Of a DNA stretch of 64,000 nucleotides, positions 18,769 to 28,191 are shown one piece after another. Location: contig NZ_CP029495.1 in NCBI RefSeq assembly GCF_003325475.1, forward strand, positions 2,418,001 to 2,482,000, in the 5' to 3' direction. Every line of letters starts with the position of its first letter. Position 1 is the stretch's first letter. A program made the translations under genes and the position numbers. The notes under the pieces are model-generated. The model searched no databases and was not told the DNA's origin. It was given only the letters and a program-made list of their open reading frames with translations. Source of the stretch: Chromobacterium phragmitis. GTDB lineage: Bacteria; Pseudomonadota; Gammaproteobacteria; Burkholderiales; Chromobacteriaceae.

Positions 18769-19677
18769 TTGAAGTTCAAGCGTTATCTTCAGGTCACCAA
18801 GCCCGGCATCATTTTCGGCAACCTGATCTCGGCCGCCGGCGGTTTCCTGCTGGCGGCGCAGGGTTCGATCGACTGGTGGCTGCTGGCGGCCACCGTCGTC
18901 GGCTTGTCGCTGGTGGTGGCCTCCGGCTGTGCGATCAACAACTGCATCGATCAGGACATCGACGCCAAGATGGCCCGTACCCAGAAACGGGTGCTGGTCA
19001 CCGGCGCGATGAGCACCAAGGCCGCGTTGGCGCATGGCGTGGTGCTGGGCCTGGCGGGCTTCGCCCTGCTGTGGTTCTGCACCAACCCGCTGGCCACCGG
19101 CTGCGTGTTGTTCGGCTTCGTGATCTATGTCGGCGTGTACAGCCTGTACATGAAGCGCCACTCGGTGTACGGCACCCTGGTGGGCAGCCTGTCCGGCGCG
19201 GTGCCGCCGGTGGCCGGCTACTGCGCCGTCACCGGCCGCTTCGACATGGGCGCGGCCATCCTGCTGCTGATGTTCAGCCTGTGGCAGATGCCGCACTCGT
19301 ACGCCATCGCCATCTTCCGCTTCAAGGACTACGAGGCGGCCGGCATCCCGGTGCTGCCGGTGGTGAAGGGCATTTCCGCCGCCAAGCAGCAGATCGTGCT
19401 CTACATCCTGGCCTTCGCCGCGGCGACCGTGATGTTGGTGTACGGCGGCTACGCCGGCTACGGCTACCTGGCGGTGGCGGTGGCCACCAGCCTGTGGTGG
19501 CTGAAGATGGCGCTGTCCGGCTACAAGCGCGAAACCGACGACCGCGCCTGGGCGCGGCAGGTGTTCTTCTTCTCCATCATCACCATCACCTCGCTGAGCG
19601 TGATGATGGCGGTGGATGGGCAGACGCCGCCGCACAGCCGAGTGGTGATGACCGCGGACGCGGGCCACTACCGCTAA
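18769..19677 (+). CDS. cyoE: Protoheme IX farnesyltransferase (heme o synthase)
   Basis: A 302-residue UbiA-superfamily membrane enzyme that attaches farnesyl to heme b to make heme o for the adjacent oxidase. The prenyl-diphosphate motif NNCIDQDIDAKMARTQKR (NxxxDxxxD) and the second loop FRFKDYEAAGIPVLP are intact. The likely start is a TTG (18769), the first codon of the KFKRYLQVTKPGI stretch typical of CyoE. A terminator follows. Confidence 0.95.
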   Translation: MKFKRYLQVTKPGIIFGNLISAAGGFLLAAQGSIDWWLLAATVVGLSLVVASGCAINNCIDQDIDAKMARTQKRVLVTGAMSTKAALAHGVVLGLAGFALLWFCTNPLATGCVLFGFVIYVGVYSLYMKRHSVYGTLVGSLSGAVPPVAGYCAVTGRFDMGAAILLLMFSLWQMPHSYAIAIFRFKDYEAAGIPVLPVVKGISAAKQQIVLYILAFAAATVMLVYGGYAGYGYLAVAVATSLWWLKMALSGYKRETDDRAWARQVFFFSIITITSLSVMMAVDGQTPPHSRVVMTADAGHYR

Positions 19678-19697
19678 GATCGATACCGTTCCATGCC

Positions 19698-19731
19698 AAA
19701 CGGGGAGCAGCTTGCGCAGCTCCCCGTTTTT
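19698..19731 (+). terminator. Rho-independent terminator after cyoABCDE
   Basis: Stem AACGGGGAGC / GCTCCCCGTT around an AGCTTGCGCA loop, ending in a T-run. The A-run on the left may also serve the converging ankyrin-repeat gene. Confidence 0.88.
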
Positions 19732-19748
19732 GTTCGGCCATCCGGAAT

Positions 19749-20300
19749 TCAGTTTTTCTTCAAGACCGCGCGCATCGCGGCTTGCTGTTTCACCGGGAGT
19801 TTGGCTACATAGTCTGCCGGCTTATGGCCGTACTTGTCGGCATCGCTCAGGGATGCGCCGCGCTTGACCAGATAAGACGCGATCGCGGGAGTCGAGTCCA
19901 GCACGGCAGCCATCAACACCGTGATTTCGCTGGTGCGGGTGGATGCGTTGACATCGGCCCCTTTGGCGATCAAATCCTGAACGATATTCAGATCTTTGAC
20001 GGCCACTGCGTAAAACAGCGGCGTGTTGCCGTCGTAGCCGTCGACATTGGGATTGGCGCCCGCCCGCAGCAGGGCTTGCACTGCGGCGCGGTTGCGGTCG
20101 CCGGTCGCGTAGACCAGCGGCGTCTTGGAAACGTCGTCGAGCGGCTGATCGATGTCGCAATGCTGTTTTTCGACATAGGCTGAGACGGCGGGCGCATTGG
20201 CATGGCGCAGCAGTTGCTGCCAGCCATCTTTGTCGCAGGCGGCCGGGGTATGCTGGCTCAGCATCGCGAGAGAGATGGCTAGGGTTGATAGGTATCGCAT
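19749..20300 (-). CDS. Exported ankyrin-repeat protein
   Basis: A 183-residue protein with a signal peptide (about residues 1-20) and then about four ankyrin repeats. Repeat cores visible include TPLVYATGDRNRAAVQALLRAGANPN, NTPLFYAVAVKDLNIVQDLIAKGADVN and TVLMAAVLDSTPAIASYLVKRGAS (shown in pieces of the repeat units). Ankyrin repeats mediate protein binding; the periplasmic partner is unknown. It lies between the cyo operon and the T6SS cluster and is probably transcribed alone. No link to the T6SS is visible beyond proximity. Confidence 0.8.
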   Translation of the reverse strand: MRYLSTLAISLAMLSQHTPAACDKDGWQQLLRHANAPAVSAYVEKQHCDIDQPLDDVSKTPLVYATGDRNRAAVQALLRAGANPNVDGYDGNTPLFYAVAVKDLNIVQDLIAKGADVNASTRTSEITVLMAAVLDSTPAIASYLVKRGASLSDADKYGHKPADYVAKLPVKQQAAMRAVLKKN

Positions 20301-20483
20301 TCAAATGCTTTGCTTGAATTCGCCCGTGACGGATCTTCATCTGATCGAAGGGGCCACCTATGAATGCCAGCCATTCATATGGCGTGATTGGTTTCTGTGG
20401 TGGCAGACATCTGTTGTGCTATCGGCTGGCGGCGACGGCGAGCGGCCGCTGCTATCGCCAGCTTGAGTGTTCAGAGGTTGGCT

Positions 20484-21839
20484 TTATTTCAACTCTCTCC
20501 AGTACAAGGATTGGAGCTGATACTTCCAGATACGATTCCTTTCCCCTTCGTAATACCAAGCGTATGCCATGCCATCGCTGGTTTCATCCCAACTGCGACC
20601 TTGATCGGTACTGACCAGCGTGATCGAATCGCTCGTGGTTTGCTTAGACTCCAGGCTCTCTCCGGCAAGCACCAATTGATTTTGGGGGCCAATAAACAGC
20701 GCGCCAGGAACGACGTGCGCGTCGAACACATGGCGGTAGCTTTCTTTTCCGTCTTTCCATTGGACGTAGGCTGCCTGACGTTGCTGAGTCTCTGCGACTT
20801 TTTCAGATTGTAATTCCCCTTGCAGCGCAATCAGATTCAAGTTGCCGTCGCGGGATACCTTGATATCCATCACCGATTGCTGTGGGAGGACGATTTCCGG
20901 TTGCATCCACTTGCGGGCTAGTTCATCCAGTGATGCCGAAAGCGGAAGGCGATACAGCAGCGTGCTTTCCGTCACTTCGCCGATGCCCGGGGCCAGCTTC
21001 GCCTTGCGTACGTAGAATGCCACTCTCAATGCGCCATCGTCGGCCAGGTCATAAGCGCTGAATGTGGCTCTGCTATCTTTGACCATGGGCAATAGGCCAT
21101 TGCCGCTCGGGTGGCCGGTTAATTGCTGATTCGCCCATGAGGGAAGCGCGATTTCCTGCCAATGCTCGCCGCCATCCAAGGTGCGCCAGATGCGCATGCC
21201 ATCGGCAACCAAGTAGCCGCGCTTGCCATCCGCCATGAACAGCGGTTGGCCTGGCTGGGTATGCTCCGGCCACTGCAACTGTCGCCAGCTCTGTCCGCCA
21301 TCTGTCGATTTCCACAGCGTATGCTGGCGTTGTCCGTAACCATCAGGCCCGTTAGGCAAGTGGTAGTTTGTCCAGTCGGTACTGACATAAATGGTCTGCC
21401 AATCTGGTGACAGCCACCATGCTCCATTTTGACCTGGCTTCTCAAAAATACGGTAGATGCCTTTATCCATGTCTCCACGGAGTAGGCGAACAGTGTGGCG
21501 ATTAAGGCGCTCGGATGAGTCGTTCATCCACGGCTCAGTGACAACAGAGTTATATTTCTCCGGGTGCTTGCGCTCCTCTTCTGTCATTTTCTTGAACGTT
21601 ATTTCTGGTCCGATAGGTTTGAAAACTATAACGCTCCGCCCATGGATACGCATATCGCCGCCGCCATAAGGTTTGTCATGTTCCATTAGATCGGTTTCAT
21701 ATGTCCACATGCTTAATATCCTGTATATTCCATAAGCGCCACCGCCGAGCAAGGCCAAACCAAAAATAGCGATCAACAACCACTTTAACAGTGAGTGCAG
21801 CAAGTTTAGTGGCATTGATAATAGATTTTTGGCAGTCAT
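20484..21839 (-). CDS. Membrane-anchored Asp-box (BNR) repeat protein, candidate T6SS immunity protein
   Basis: A 451-residue protein I do not recognise. It has one N-terminal transmembrane helix (about residues 14-34), then a probably periplasmic domain. Asp-box repeats of the S/T-x-D-x-G-x-x-W type recur: STDGGQSW, TLDGGEHW and STDQGRSW. This suggests a beta-propeller. The start overlaps the stop of the upstream 286-residue gene, both downstream of vgrG1. A membrane-anchored periplasmic protein after an effector candidate fits an immunity role, but this is inference from order only. Confidence 0.55.
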   Translation of the reverse strand: MTAKNLLSMPLNLLHSLLKWLLIAIFGLALLGGGAYGIYRILSMWTYETDLMEHDKPYGGGDMRIHGRSVIVFKPIGPEITFKKMTEEERKHPEKYNSVVTEPWMNDSSERLNRHTVRLLRGDMDKGIYRIFEKPGQNGAWWLSPDWQTIYVSTDWTNYHLPNGPDGYGQRQHTLWKSTDGGQSWRQLQWPEHTQPGQPLFMADGKRGYLVADGMRIWRTLDGGEHWQEIALPSWANQQLTGHPSGNGLLPMVKDSRATFSAYDLADDGALRVAFYVRKAKLAPGIGEVTESTLLYRLPLSASLDELARKWMQPEIVLPQQSVMDIKVSRDGNLNLIALQGELQSEKVAETQQRQAAYVQWKDGKESYRHVFDAHVVPGALFIGPQNQLVLAGESLESKQTTSDSITLVSTDQGRSWDETSDGMAYAWYYEGERNRIWKYQLQSLYWRELK

Positions 21840-22699
21840 TATTTGAATACCGACATCAGGGTTTTCATTGCGCGTTCTGCTAGCTCTTTACTGCCTTTTG
21901 CCGCGCGTCCACCCCATTCTTTGCTAACCTCTACGCCGCTATCAATTGCTTGTTTCCACGTGGCACCGTCTGCCCACTCTTCAATATTCGGTTGCCCGCC
22001 AATTTTGGTAAGATCGCTGACGGGCAGGTCGGCTAATCCGGCATCTAGATATGCCGGAACATGAGTGTCGAAAGCAAATTTTTTGAAAACTGCATTGTTG
22101 ATTTCCAATTTTTTTTTGGGAACATTCAGGTTGGCGGAGCGGTTAGGGTAGCGCCTGCTCGGAATATTAATATTGCTGCCAACCATGTTTTGTTTGAGCC
22201 CATCCTCCATATTTCTTTGTAAGAACTGTCTGCCATCCTGTAGCCACTTCTGCCCGTCAGGGCTTAACCTTGGCATGAGTTTTTTGCCATAGTTCGAGCA
22301 GTAGTAGTATCCATAGCTAACATAGTAGTCTGGTGGCTTATGGCCGCAACCAATGTGGCGCATCATGAAGCTTGTATGCCGTGACCAGTTGTCATCGCTA
22401 CTATTGGCCACGATCAATTTGTCTCGGTTGCGTAATAGCTTGCTTGCGACGACTACATCATCCCAGGGGTCCCAGCTTGTCGCCCAGGCAGTAATGGCTT
22501 GCAACGTGCTTACGCCAGATTTTTTGACATATTCCTGGTGTAGTGGACGATAATAAAATTCGCACTGTCCAATAATGCTATCCGCTGCAGGTGGAACATA
22601 GTCATCGCAAACTCCATGCTCTATTCCCACGGGTCGTTTATCGCTGCTCGGCGTATGAATCGCTTGTTGCTTTGTTAAAACGTTTGGGTCGGTGGTCAT
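21839..22699 (-). CDS. Unrecognised protein downstream of vgrG1, candidate T6SS effector
   Basis: A 286-residue protein with no signal peptide or membrane helix, which I cannot assign to a family. It is rich in Trp, Tyr and His in the middle (RHTSFMMRHIGCGHKPPDYY) and has a helical Lys-rich C-terminus. Base composition is clearly more AT-rich than the T6SS core, a common sign of acquired cargo. It lies 138 bases after vgrG1 and is coupled to the Asp-box gene. By position it could be the cargo of VgrG1. No catalytic motif is evident. Confidence 0.5.
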   Translation of the reverse strand: MTTDPNVLTKQQAIHTPSSDKRPVGIEHGVCDDYVPPAADSIIGQCEFYYRPLHQEYVKKSGVSTLQAITAWATSWDPWDDVVVASKLLRNRDKLIVANSSDDNWSRHTSFMMRHIGCGHKPPDYYVSYGYYYCSNYGKKLMPRLSPDGQKWLQDGRQFLQRNMEDGLKQNMVGSNINIPSRRYPNRSANLNVPKKKLEINNAVFKKFAFDTHVPAYLDAGLADLPVSDLTKIGGQPNIEEWADGATWKQAIDSGVEVSKEWGGRAAKGSKELAERAMKTLMSVFK

Positions 22700-22837
22700 G
22701 ATTTTGGATCTTGCTGTAAAGTTTGAATATAATTTCAGCTTGGGCGCTATATGCCATTCATACTTATCTGCTGGAGCAGTCTCTCATCGACTCTATTTGG
22801 GGAGGCGAAGACGATAATTTCTGTATGAGATAGCTCA

Positions 22838-25591
22838 TCATGGTTTTTTCTTCAGGATTTCAATTATCACACCCTCTGGCACTTGGCTTCGGCTAAGTGA
22901 GGTTTCTCCGATATCGTTAGTTATGCCTTCGAAAAGCATTTTTCCATCCGGTGTTTTGAGTCGGTAAGGTAAGTTGCTGGCAGGGATATCTAGTCCCTGC
23001 CATTGAATCTTGAACTTCTGATCGTATTGCCCTTTTTCACGAGGCAAGTCCGCGACGCTTTGGCTTAGGCTGGTGGGACCACTCAGGTTATGGCTAGCGC
23101 CCTTGACACTGATTTGGCCTGGGCAATGCACTTCGATATTGCCGCCGGCGATGCGAATATAGCCACCGCCGCAAGTCAATAGAATCTCTTCCTTGGCTGC
23201 AACGGTGATGATGTTTTTGCAGGACGTGATCGTCACATCCTTATCCGCCGTCAGCTCCATCGCGTCGCTCTGCGCCTGCACCTGCACCTTGCCCTTCGCC
23301 GCGATCAGCTTCAGCGCCACCTTGTCTTTCACCCCCGACACGAACAGGCTGATGTGCTGGCCGACGTTGTGCAGCCAGCGCCGGCCGGTCGCGTGGTTGG
23401 CGTCGCGCTGGGCGATGAGGTTGAGGTTTTGCCCGGCGCTGAGGGTTTGGCTTTGCTCGGTGAGGGCGGCGATGCCGGCCGGGCCGGACAGGATCAGCAG
23501 CGGCTGCTGGCCGGCTTGGTCTTTCGCCGTTTTGCCGTCCTTGTCGGTGTTCGATCCCGCTTCCCAGGCCTTCAGCGCGTCGGCGTGGTGTTGCAGGTGG
23601 CCGTCGCTCTTCTTGCCGGCCTTGGCGTTGTCCGAGCTGATCTCGTCGGGGCCGGTCTCCATGGCGTCGGCCAGTTGGCCGGTGGCGGTTTCGGCCAGCG
23701 CTTGCGAGAGGCTGAGGGCCGAGTCGAGCTGCGATTGCGCGTGTTCTCTGGCGAGCTGTTTGCCGCCGGCGCCGTTTTGCGCCTCGGTGGACAGCAGCAG
23801 GCCGTGGGCGGCGCGGATGGCGCCGTGGTGGTCGGTGCGCAGTTCGAAACCTTCGCCGCGCGGCTGGGCTTTGCCGTTGCTGCGCGGATGGGCGAGGTAG
23901 CCCTGGTTGAGCTGGGTTTTGCCCGGTTCGCTGGACAGCTTGGCGCGCACTTCGCCGGGGGTGTCGTCGAACAGCAGCTCGTTGTAGCCGCCGCCCTGAT
24001 GTTCTTTGGATTTGATGCCGGACAGGGTCTTGTTGGCGGGCAGGCTGCCGGCGCCGCTGAAGTCGGGCGTGGGGTGGCTGCCGTTGTACAGCACGCCGGT
24101 GATCAGCGGGCGGTCGATGTCGCCTTCGATGAAGTCGACCAGCACTTCCTGGCCGATGCGCGGGATGAACTGGTGGCCCCAGCCGGCGCCGGCTGATGGC
24201 ATGGCGACGCGCAGCCAGCAGGAGGATATGTCGTCGAGGCCGGCGCCGATGGCGGGGTGTTCTTCCGGCCGCTGCCAGTGGAACTGCACCTTGATGCGGC
24301 CCTGGGCATCGGTGTGGACTTCTTCGCCGGCGGGGCCGACCACGGTGGCGGTCTGCACGCCCAGGCTGGTGGGCTTGGCCGATTCGGTGCCGGCGTAGGC
24401 CGGGGTCAGCGGGATGCCGCGGCGCTGGGCCTGGATCTGGGTGCTAAATGGGGCGTCGGCGGGTTCGCCGGCCGGCAGGATGGCTTTCAGGTCGGTCGGC
24501 AGGTTGTTGCGCGCCTGGAGGCGTTGGCCGGTGACGACGAATTCGCGCTGCTCGTGGCTGTCGCCGTCGTGCGCCGGGTGGTCGTCCAGGCGGAACCATT
24601 GGCCGGCGGTGAGGCCACGGATGGAGCCGGCGCCTTCGAATTGCTTGGCCAGCCGGTCGTGCGCCTGCTGCCGCAGCCGGGCGTAGTGGCTGAGCTGCTC
24701 GGCGTCGCCGGCGTAGTAAAGACTTTGCGGGTCGTAGTCCTGCAGGCTGGATTGCAGCGCCTGGCCGCCCTGGCCCTGGTCGATCTGGCTGCTGTCGCCG
24801 GTGTGCTGGGTGGACACCGGCTGGTAGTCGAAGGTGGCCAGCGCCACGTTGCCGGGGACGATCCGGCGGCTGGCGCTCCAGTCGGTGAGGCCGTCCTCTT
24901 CTTCGGTGGCGTCGCTGCGGTGGAAGCGCACTCGCTCCACTTCGGCCGGCGGCAGGCTGTAGACGTCGTCGAACACCGCCAGCTTGACCTGGGGGCTGTC
25001 TCCGTCCAGGTGCTCGAAGCGCCAGGCATAGCCCTCTTCATGCAGCAGGCGGACGATGAAGCTGAAGTCGTCTTCGCGATATTGTAAGCAATAACTGCGG
25101 GGCTGGGCCGGCCCCACCTTGAACTCGAGGGCTTGCGCGCGGGCGAACACCGGGTTGGCCGCCTGATGCTCGTGGACGATCTGCTGGACGATGTCCGGCA
25201 CCGTCATGTCCTGGAACACGCGGGAGGTGCGGCGATGGCGCAGCAGCGCGATCGGCGGCTCGATGGTCAGCTGGTACTGGGAAAAACCGCCGTCGGAGCC
25301 CAGCAGCCTGGCCTGGCTGACCACGCCGCAGCGCAGGCTCTCGCGGCCGGCGGGGTCGGCGATGCCGATGCGGGCGGATTGGCCGAGCAGGGTCTTGAGC
25401 TCGATGGCGCCGTCGGGAGACAAGCAGGTCACGACATGTCGATAGGCCTGTGACACCCCTTCCTCGCCGTCCAGGCTTTGCGGCAGCAGCTGCTCGGCGG
25501 CGACGTGCCCGCCGCCCAGCTCCAGCGTGAGCAGGCGTTGGTCCTGGTTGAAGGCGGAGGCGAAACTGGCGAGGAGGCTGGTCAAATCCAT
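22838..25591 (-). CDS. vgrG: T6SS spike protein VgrG (copy 1)
   Basis: A 917-residue VgrG with gp27/gp5-like head and OB domains, then a DUF2345 beta-helix region. It trimerises to form the puncturing tip on the Hcp tube. The start is set at MDLTSLLASF, which aligns with copy 2 at 37795. Residues 12 to about 785 are nearly identical to copy 2; the last ~130 diverge completely. This copy carries an extra C-terminal domain after DUF2345 (from about residue 855: QWQGLDIPASNLPYRLKTPD onward), with a beta-rich transthyretin-like look. It may bind cargo. It lies 19 bases after tssE. Confidence 0.95.
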   Translation of the reverse strand: MDLTSLLASFASAFNQDQRLLTLELGGGHVAAEQLLPQSLDGEEGVSQAYRHVVTCLSPDGAIELKTLLGQSARIGIADPAGRESLRCGVVSQARLLGSDGGFSQYQLTIEPPIALLRHRRTSRVFQDMTVPDIVQQIVHEHQAANPVFARAQALEFKVGPAQPRSYCLQYREDDFSFIVRLLHEEGYAWRFEHLDGDSPQVKLAVFDDVYSLPPAEVERVRFHRSDATEEEDGLTDWSASRRIVPGNVALATFDYQPVSTQHTGDSSQIDQGQGGQALQSSLQDYDPQSLYYAGDAEQLSHYARLRQQAHDRLAKQFEGAGSIRGLTAGQWFRLDDHPAHDGDSHEQREFVVTGQRLQARNNLPTDLKAILPAGEPADAPFSTQIQAQRRGIPLTPAYAGTESAKPTSLGVQTATVVGPAGEEVHTDAQGRIKVQFHWQRPEEHPAIGAGLDDISSCWLRVAMPSAGAGWGHQFIPRIGQEVLVDFIEGDIDRPLITGVLYNGSHPTPDFSGAGSLPANKTLSGIKSKEHQGGGYNELLFDDTPGEVRAKLSSEPGKTQLNQGYLAHPRSNGKAQPRGEGFELRTDHHGAIRAAHGLLLSTEAQNGAGGKQLAREHAQSQLDSALSLSQALAETATGQLADAMETGPDEISSDNAKAGKKSDGHLQHHADALKAWEAGSNTDKDGKTAKDQAGQQPLLILSGPAGIAALTEQSQTLSAGQNLNLIAQRDANHATGRRWLHNVGQHISLFVSGVKDKVALKLIAAKGKVQVQAQSDAMELTADKDVTITSCKNIITVAAKEEILLTCGGGYIRIAGGNIEVHCPGQISVKGASHNLSGPTSLSQSVADLPREKGQYDQKFKIQWQGLDIPASNLPYRLKTPDGKMLFEGITNDIGETSLSRSQVPEGVIIEILKKKP
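23238..25556 (-). repeat. Left arm of a 2.3-kb inverted repeat (vgrG1)
   Basis: This segment matches 37830-40148 in inverted orientation without any insertion or deletion. Offsets from the two start codons are equal at both ends. Differences are scattered, mostly near the end facing the vgrG C-terminus. The arms flank about 12.3 kb of T6SS genes. Confidence 0.93.
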
Positions 25592-25610
25592 GGCGTGAGA
25601 GTCGGGCGGC

Positions 25611-26090
25611 TTAGCCCTGTACCTTGTAAACGTTGGAGGAGAGTTGCAACGTGGCGTCGAAGGTGACTGGCGGCCGGTGCGGATGCACCTTGAGCACGGC
25701 GTCGACGCGGAAGCGCAGATGGCGCTCCATTTCGCGGGGGGCATCCAGATTGACGCGCACGCGCGACAGCCGCGGCTCGTGCAGCTCGATCGAGCGGCGC
25801 AGTTGCTCGCGCAGCAGCTCGCGGTCGTCCGGATTGAGCAGGCTGATGCCGGATAGATCGGGAATGCCGAAGCTGAGCAGGCTGTTGCGCGCTTGAGGGA
25901 AGGGCTCCATCACCTCGTCCAGCGACATCAGCCGGGTGTTGAGCAGGGCTTCCAGGTCGCGCGCCAGCGCCTGCTTGAACTGGGATAGCTCAAACAGGCT
26001 GATCGCTTCGATATGGCTCTGGTCCGGCTCGTCGTCCAGCAGCCTGTCCAGCACCGAGGGCAGGATCTGGGCGTGGCGGGACGCGCTCAT
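25611..26090 (-). CDS. tssE: T6SS baseplate subunit TssE
   Basis: A 159-residue gp25-like baseplate wedge protein. The family core is visible: ARDLEALLNTR, then the EVMEPFPQARNSLLSFGIPDLSG stretch, and the RRSIELHEPRLSRVRV segment. The start is the ATG at 26090, which overlaps the tssL stop by 4 bases (ATGA). A longer upstream frame is only readthrough of tssL sequence. It acts with TssF, TssG and TssK in the baseplate; the order K-L-E is unusual but complete. Confidence 0.92.
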   Translation of the reverse strand: MSASRHAQILPSVLDRLLDDEPDQSHIEAISLFELSQFKQALARDLEALLNTRLMSLDEVMEPFPQARNSLLSFGIPDLSGISLLNPDDRELLREQLRRSIELHEPRLSRVRVNLDAPREMERHLRFRVDAVLKVHPHRPPVTFDATLQLSSNVYKVQG

Positions 26091-26788
26091 AGCCCGAATA
26101 CGGATGCGGTCTGGCGCGACAGCAGCCAGCGGAAGGCGACGAAGATGCCGGCGCCGACAATGGCTAGCAGCGCGAAGTACAGCCACAGCGGCAACTCATG
26201 GCGGACAAAGGCCTGGAAGCGCTGCGGCAGTTGCCAATTGGGAGCGAAATCGGCCTTGCCGCCGCGCACCTGCTGGATTTCCTGGCCTAGTTTGTGCACC
26301 AGATAGCCCAGCTTCTCCTGGCCTTCCAGCAGGTACTTGCCTTGGAAGCCCAGTAGCAGGCAGGTGTAGAACACCTCCAGCGCCTCGATGTTTTCGGCAG
26401 GGTTGTTGCGCAGTTGCTCCAGGCGATTGAAGAAGCCTTCGCCGGCCAGGTGCTCGCCGAACAGGCGCAGCTGCAGCGGCATGCGTTCCCATTCGTCGCG
26501 CAGCGCGAAATCCGAGGACAGGATGATCTCGTCCATCAGCGCGCAGAATGCGTATTTGGCATGGCTGATGGCGTTGTTGTCCTTGTTGAAGTTGCGCGCG
26601 TTGCGCTCGAACTGGCCGAGGAAGTGGTCGACGCGGCGGTTGAACTCCACCGCGCTGCTCGGAGCGTTGCCTTCCTTCAGCAGGAACAGCAGGTAGATGC
26701 CGTCTTCCAGCATCTCGCGCATGGCCGGCGCCGCCGGAGCGGAGACGGTGATCGCGCGTTCAGGGGTTTGGGTGCTTGCTTGGTTCAT
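26087..26788 (-). CDS. tssL: T6SS membrane-complex subunit TssL (DotU family)
   Basis: A 233-residue protein with a cytoplasmic helical DotU domain and one C-terminal transmembrane helix (about residues 205-225). It joins TssM and TssJ in the trans-envelope complex. There is no C-terminal OmpA/peptidoglycan-binding extension, so anchoring must come from elsewhere; the separate OmpA-like lipoprotein at 37247 is a candidate. It is placed 7 bases after tssK. Confidence 0.93.
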   Translation of the reverse strand: MNQASTQTPERAITVSAPAAPAMREMLEDGIYLLFLLKEGNAPSSAVEFNRRVDHFLGQFERNARNFNKDNNAISHAKYAFCALMDEIILSSDFALRDEWERMPLQLRLFGEHLAGEGFFNRLEQLRNNPAENIEALEVFYTCLLLGFQGKYLLEGQEKLGYLVHKLGQEIQQVRGGKADFAPNWQLPQRFQAFVRHELPLWLYFALLAIVGAGIFVAFRWLLSRQTASVFGL

Positions 26789-26795
26789 GGTGTGC

Positions 26796-28142
26796 TCAGC
26801 GGAAGACCGCGATCAGTTCTATCGAAATATTGGCCAGGGTTTGCGGGATGTAGATGCAGACGCTGCGCGATTGCAGCATGCGGCTGTAAATCTCGCTGCC
26901 CGGCTCCAGCGCGAAGTAGTGGTTGCCCACCCGCACCGGGATGGCGGAAGGCGTCTGGGCCGAGTGCGCCAGGCTGACGCCGCGCATCGCCGAGTTGAGG
27001 ATGCGCTCCACGTCGTCCGGCGCGCCGATCTTGAGCTTGAGCGGCACGTTGTCGATGACGTAGCTGGCGGGCTGGTCGCTCTGCACCGACAGGTAGAAAT
27101 CCACATTCTCCAGCAAGCGGTCGCTTTCCAGGCGGCCGATGTGGAAGGAAGGGCGCGGAGAGTGCAGCGGAATCACCTTGTAGCGGGCGGACACCACGGT
27201 TTCCAGCAACTCGCGGATCTGCAGATCCAGCGGCGGGAACACCTCGTGCAGGCGGTCGTGGCGGTAGCCGGGGATGTCGGACAGCGTGTACAGCGTGGCG
27301 AAGGTCTGCAGCTCGCCGCAGAATTCCGACAGCGCCATATACAGCTCTTCCGGATGCAGCGGCTGGCATTGCGACAGGTGGCGCAGGCGCGCGAAGTTGC
27401 GGTTGACCGTGTGCAGCAGCCAGAAGGAGCTGATGTCGGCGGAGCCGAATTCCATCACGCTCTTGGCGCGCTCACGGTGGGCGCCGGCCAGCGACTGGCT
27501 CTTCACCAGCAGGATGTCCAGCAGGCGGCGCAGCATCTGCATCAGCTCGGTGGACCCCTCGATGGCCAGCAGCGGCGGCAGGAATTCTCGTCCCACGCCC
27601 CATTGGCCGGTGGCGTCCTTTTCCAGCTGGCACAGCGGGATGGAGTCGTAGCCGTCGCGGTTTTCTTCTTCCAGCATCAGCTTGACGTCCAGCTGCAGCG
27701 TGGACAAGTCGGCTGCCAGCGCCTGGGTGTACAGATCGGACACCTCGCGATGGTCGCTATGGAAACGAGTGGGGCGGGCGCTGGCATCGCCGTTGCGGGT
27801 GTTGCCGCCGTAGGGCTGCAATTGGGCCAGGCATGCGTACAGCGTGGTTTTCACGCCGGCTTGCGGCATGGCTGCGAGTTCTCGGCTCAGAGGCAAAGGG
27901 GCGTGGCTCGGCGCTTGCAGCAAGGTGCCATCGCGGAACAGCAGGGTCAGCTCGTCGACGCGCACGATGCCGCCTTTCAGCGCGGCTTCGTCCAGTGCCA
28001 GGCGTTGCACTCCCCAGGCATGGCGGTGGGTCAATTGCAGCAGGTTGGACTGGGCCTGCTCCTGGAAGAGCGCGTGCTGCTGGAAGTGTTGCGGGCGAAG
28101 GAACATGCCTTCGCCCCATAGAATTCTCTGTGCTTGAAGCAT
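26796..28142 (-). CDS. tssK: T6SS baseplate subunit TssK
   Basis: A 448-residue protein that links the baseplate to the membrane complex and has a phage receptor-binding-protein-like fold. The N-terminal signature ILWGEGMFLRPQHFQQ (about residues 7-22) is diagnostic. Length and the IPQTLANISIELIAV C-terminus are typical. It lies 49 bases after tssJ. Confidence 0.95.
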   Translation of the reverse strand: MLQAQRILWGEGMFLRPQHFQQHALFQEQAQSNLLQLTHRHAWGVQRLALDEAALKGGIVRVDELTLLFRDGTLLQAPSHAPLPLSRELAAMPQAGVKTTLYACLAQLQPYGGNTRNGDASARPTRFHSDHREVSDLYTQALAADLSTLQLDVKLMLEEENRDGYDSIPLCQLEKDATGQWGVGREFLPPLLAIEGSTELMQMLRRLLDILLVKSQSLAGAHRERAKSVMEFGSADISSFWLLHTVNRNFARLRHLSQCQPLHPEELYMALSEFCGELQTFATLYTLSDIPGYRHDRLHEVFPPLDLQIRELLETVVSARYKVIPLHSPRPSFHIGRLESDRLLENVDFYLSVQSDQPASYVIDNVPLKLKIGAPDDVERILNSAMRGVSLAHSAQTPSAIPVRVGNHYFALEPGSEIYSRMLQSRSVCIYIPQTLANISIELIAVFR

Positions 28143-28191
28143 TGCTGCTGAAACCTCGGCGTGGTTGGGTCGCGACTGGTGGCGTTTCGTT

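Noticed and set aside
14817..19677. Considered an aa3-type cytochrome c oxidase operon
   Set aside because: Subunit II is a lipoprotein lacking the CuA ligands, a CyoD-type subunit IV is present, and cyoE follows, so this is a bo3 quinol oxidase.
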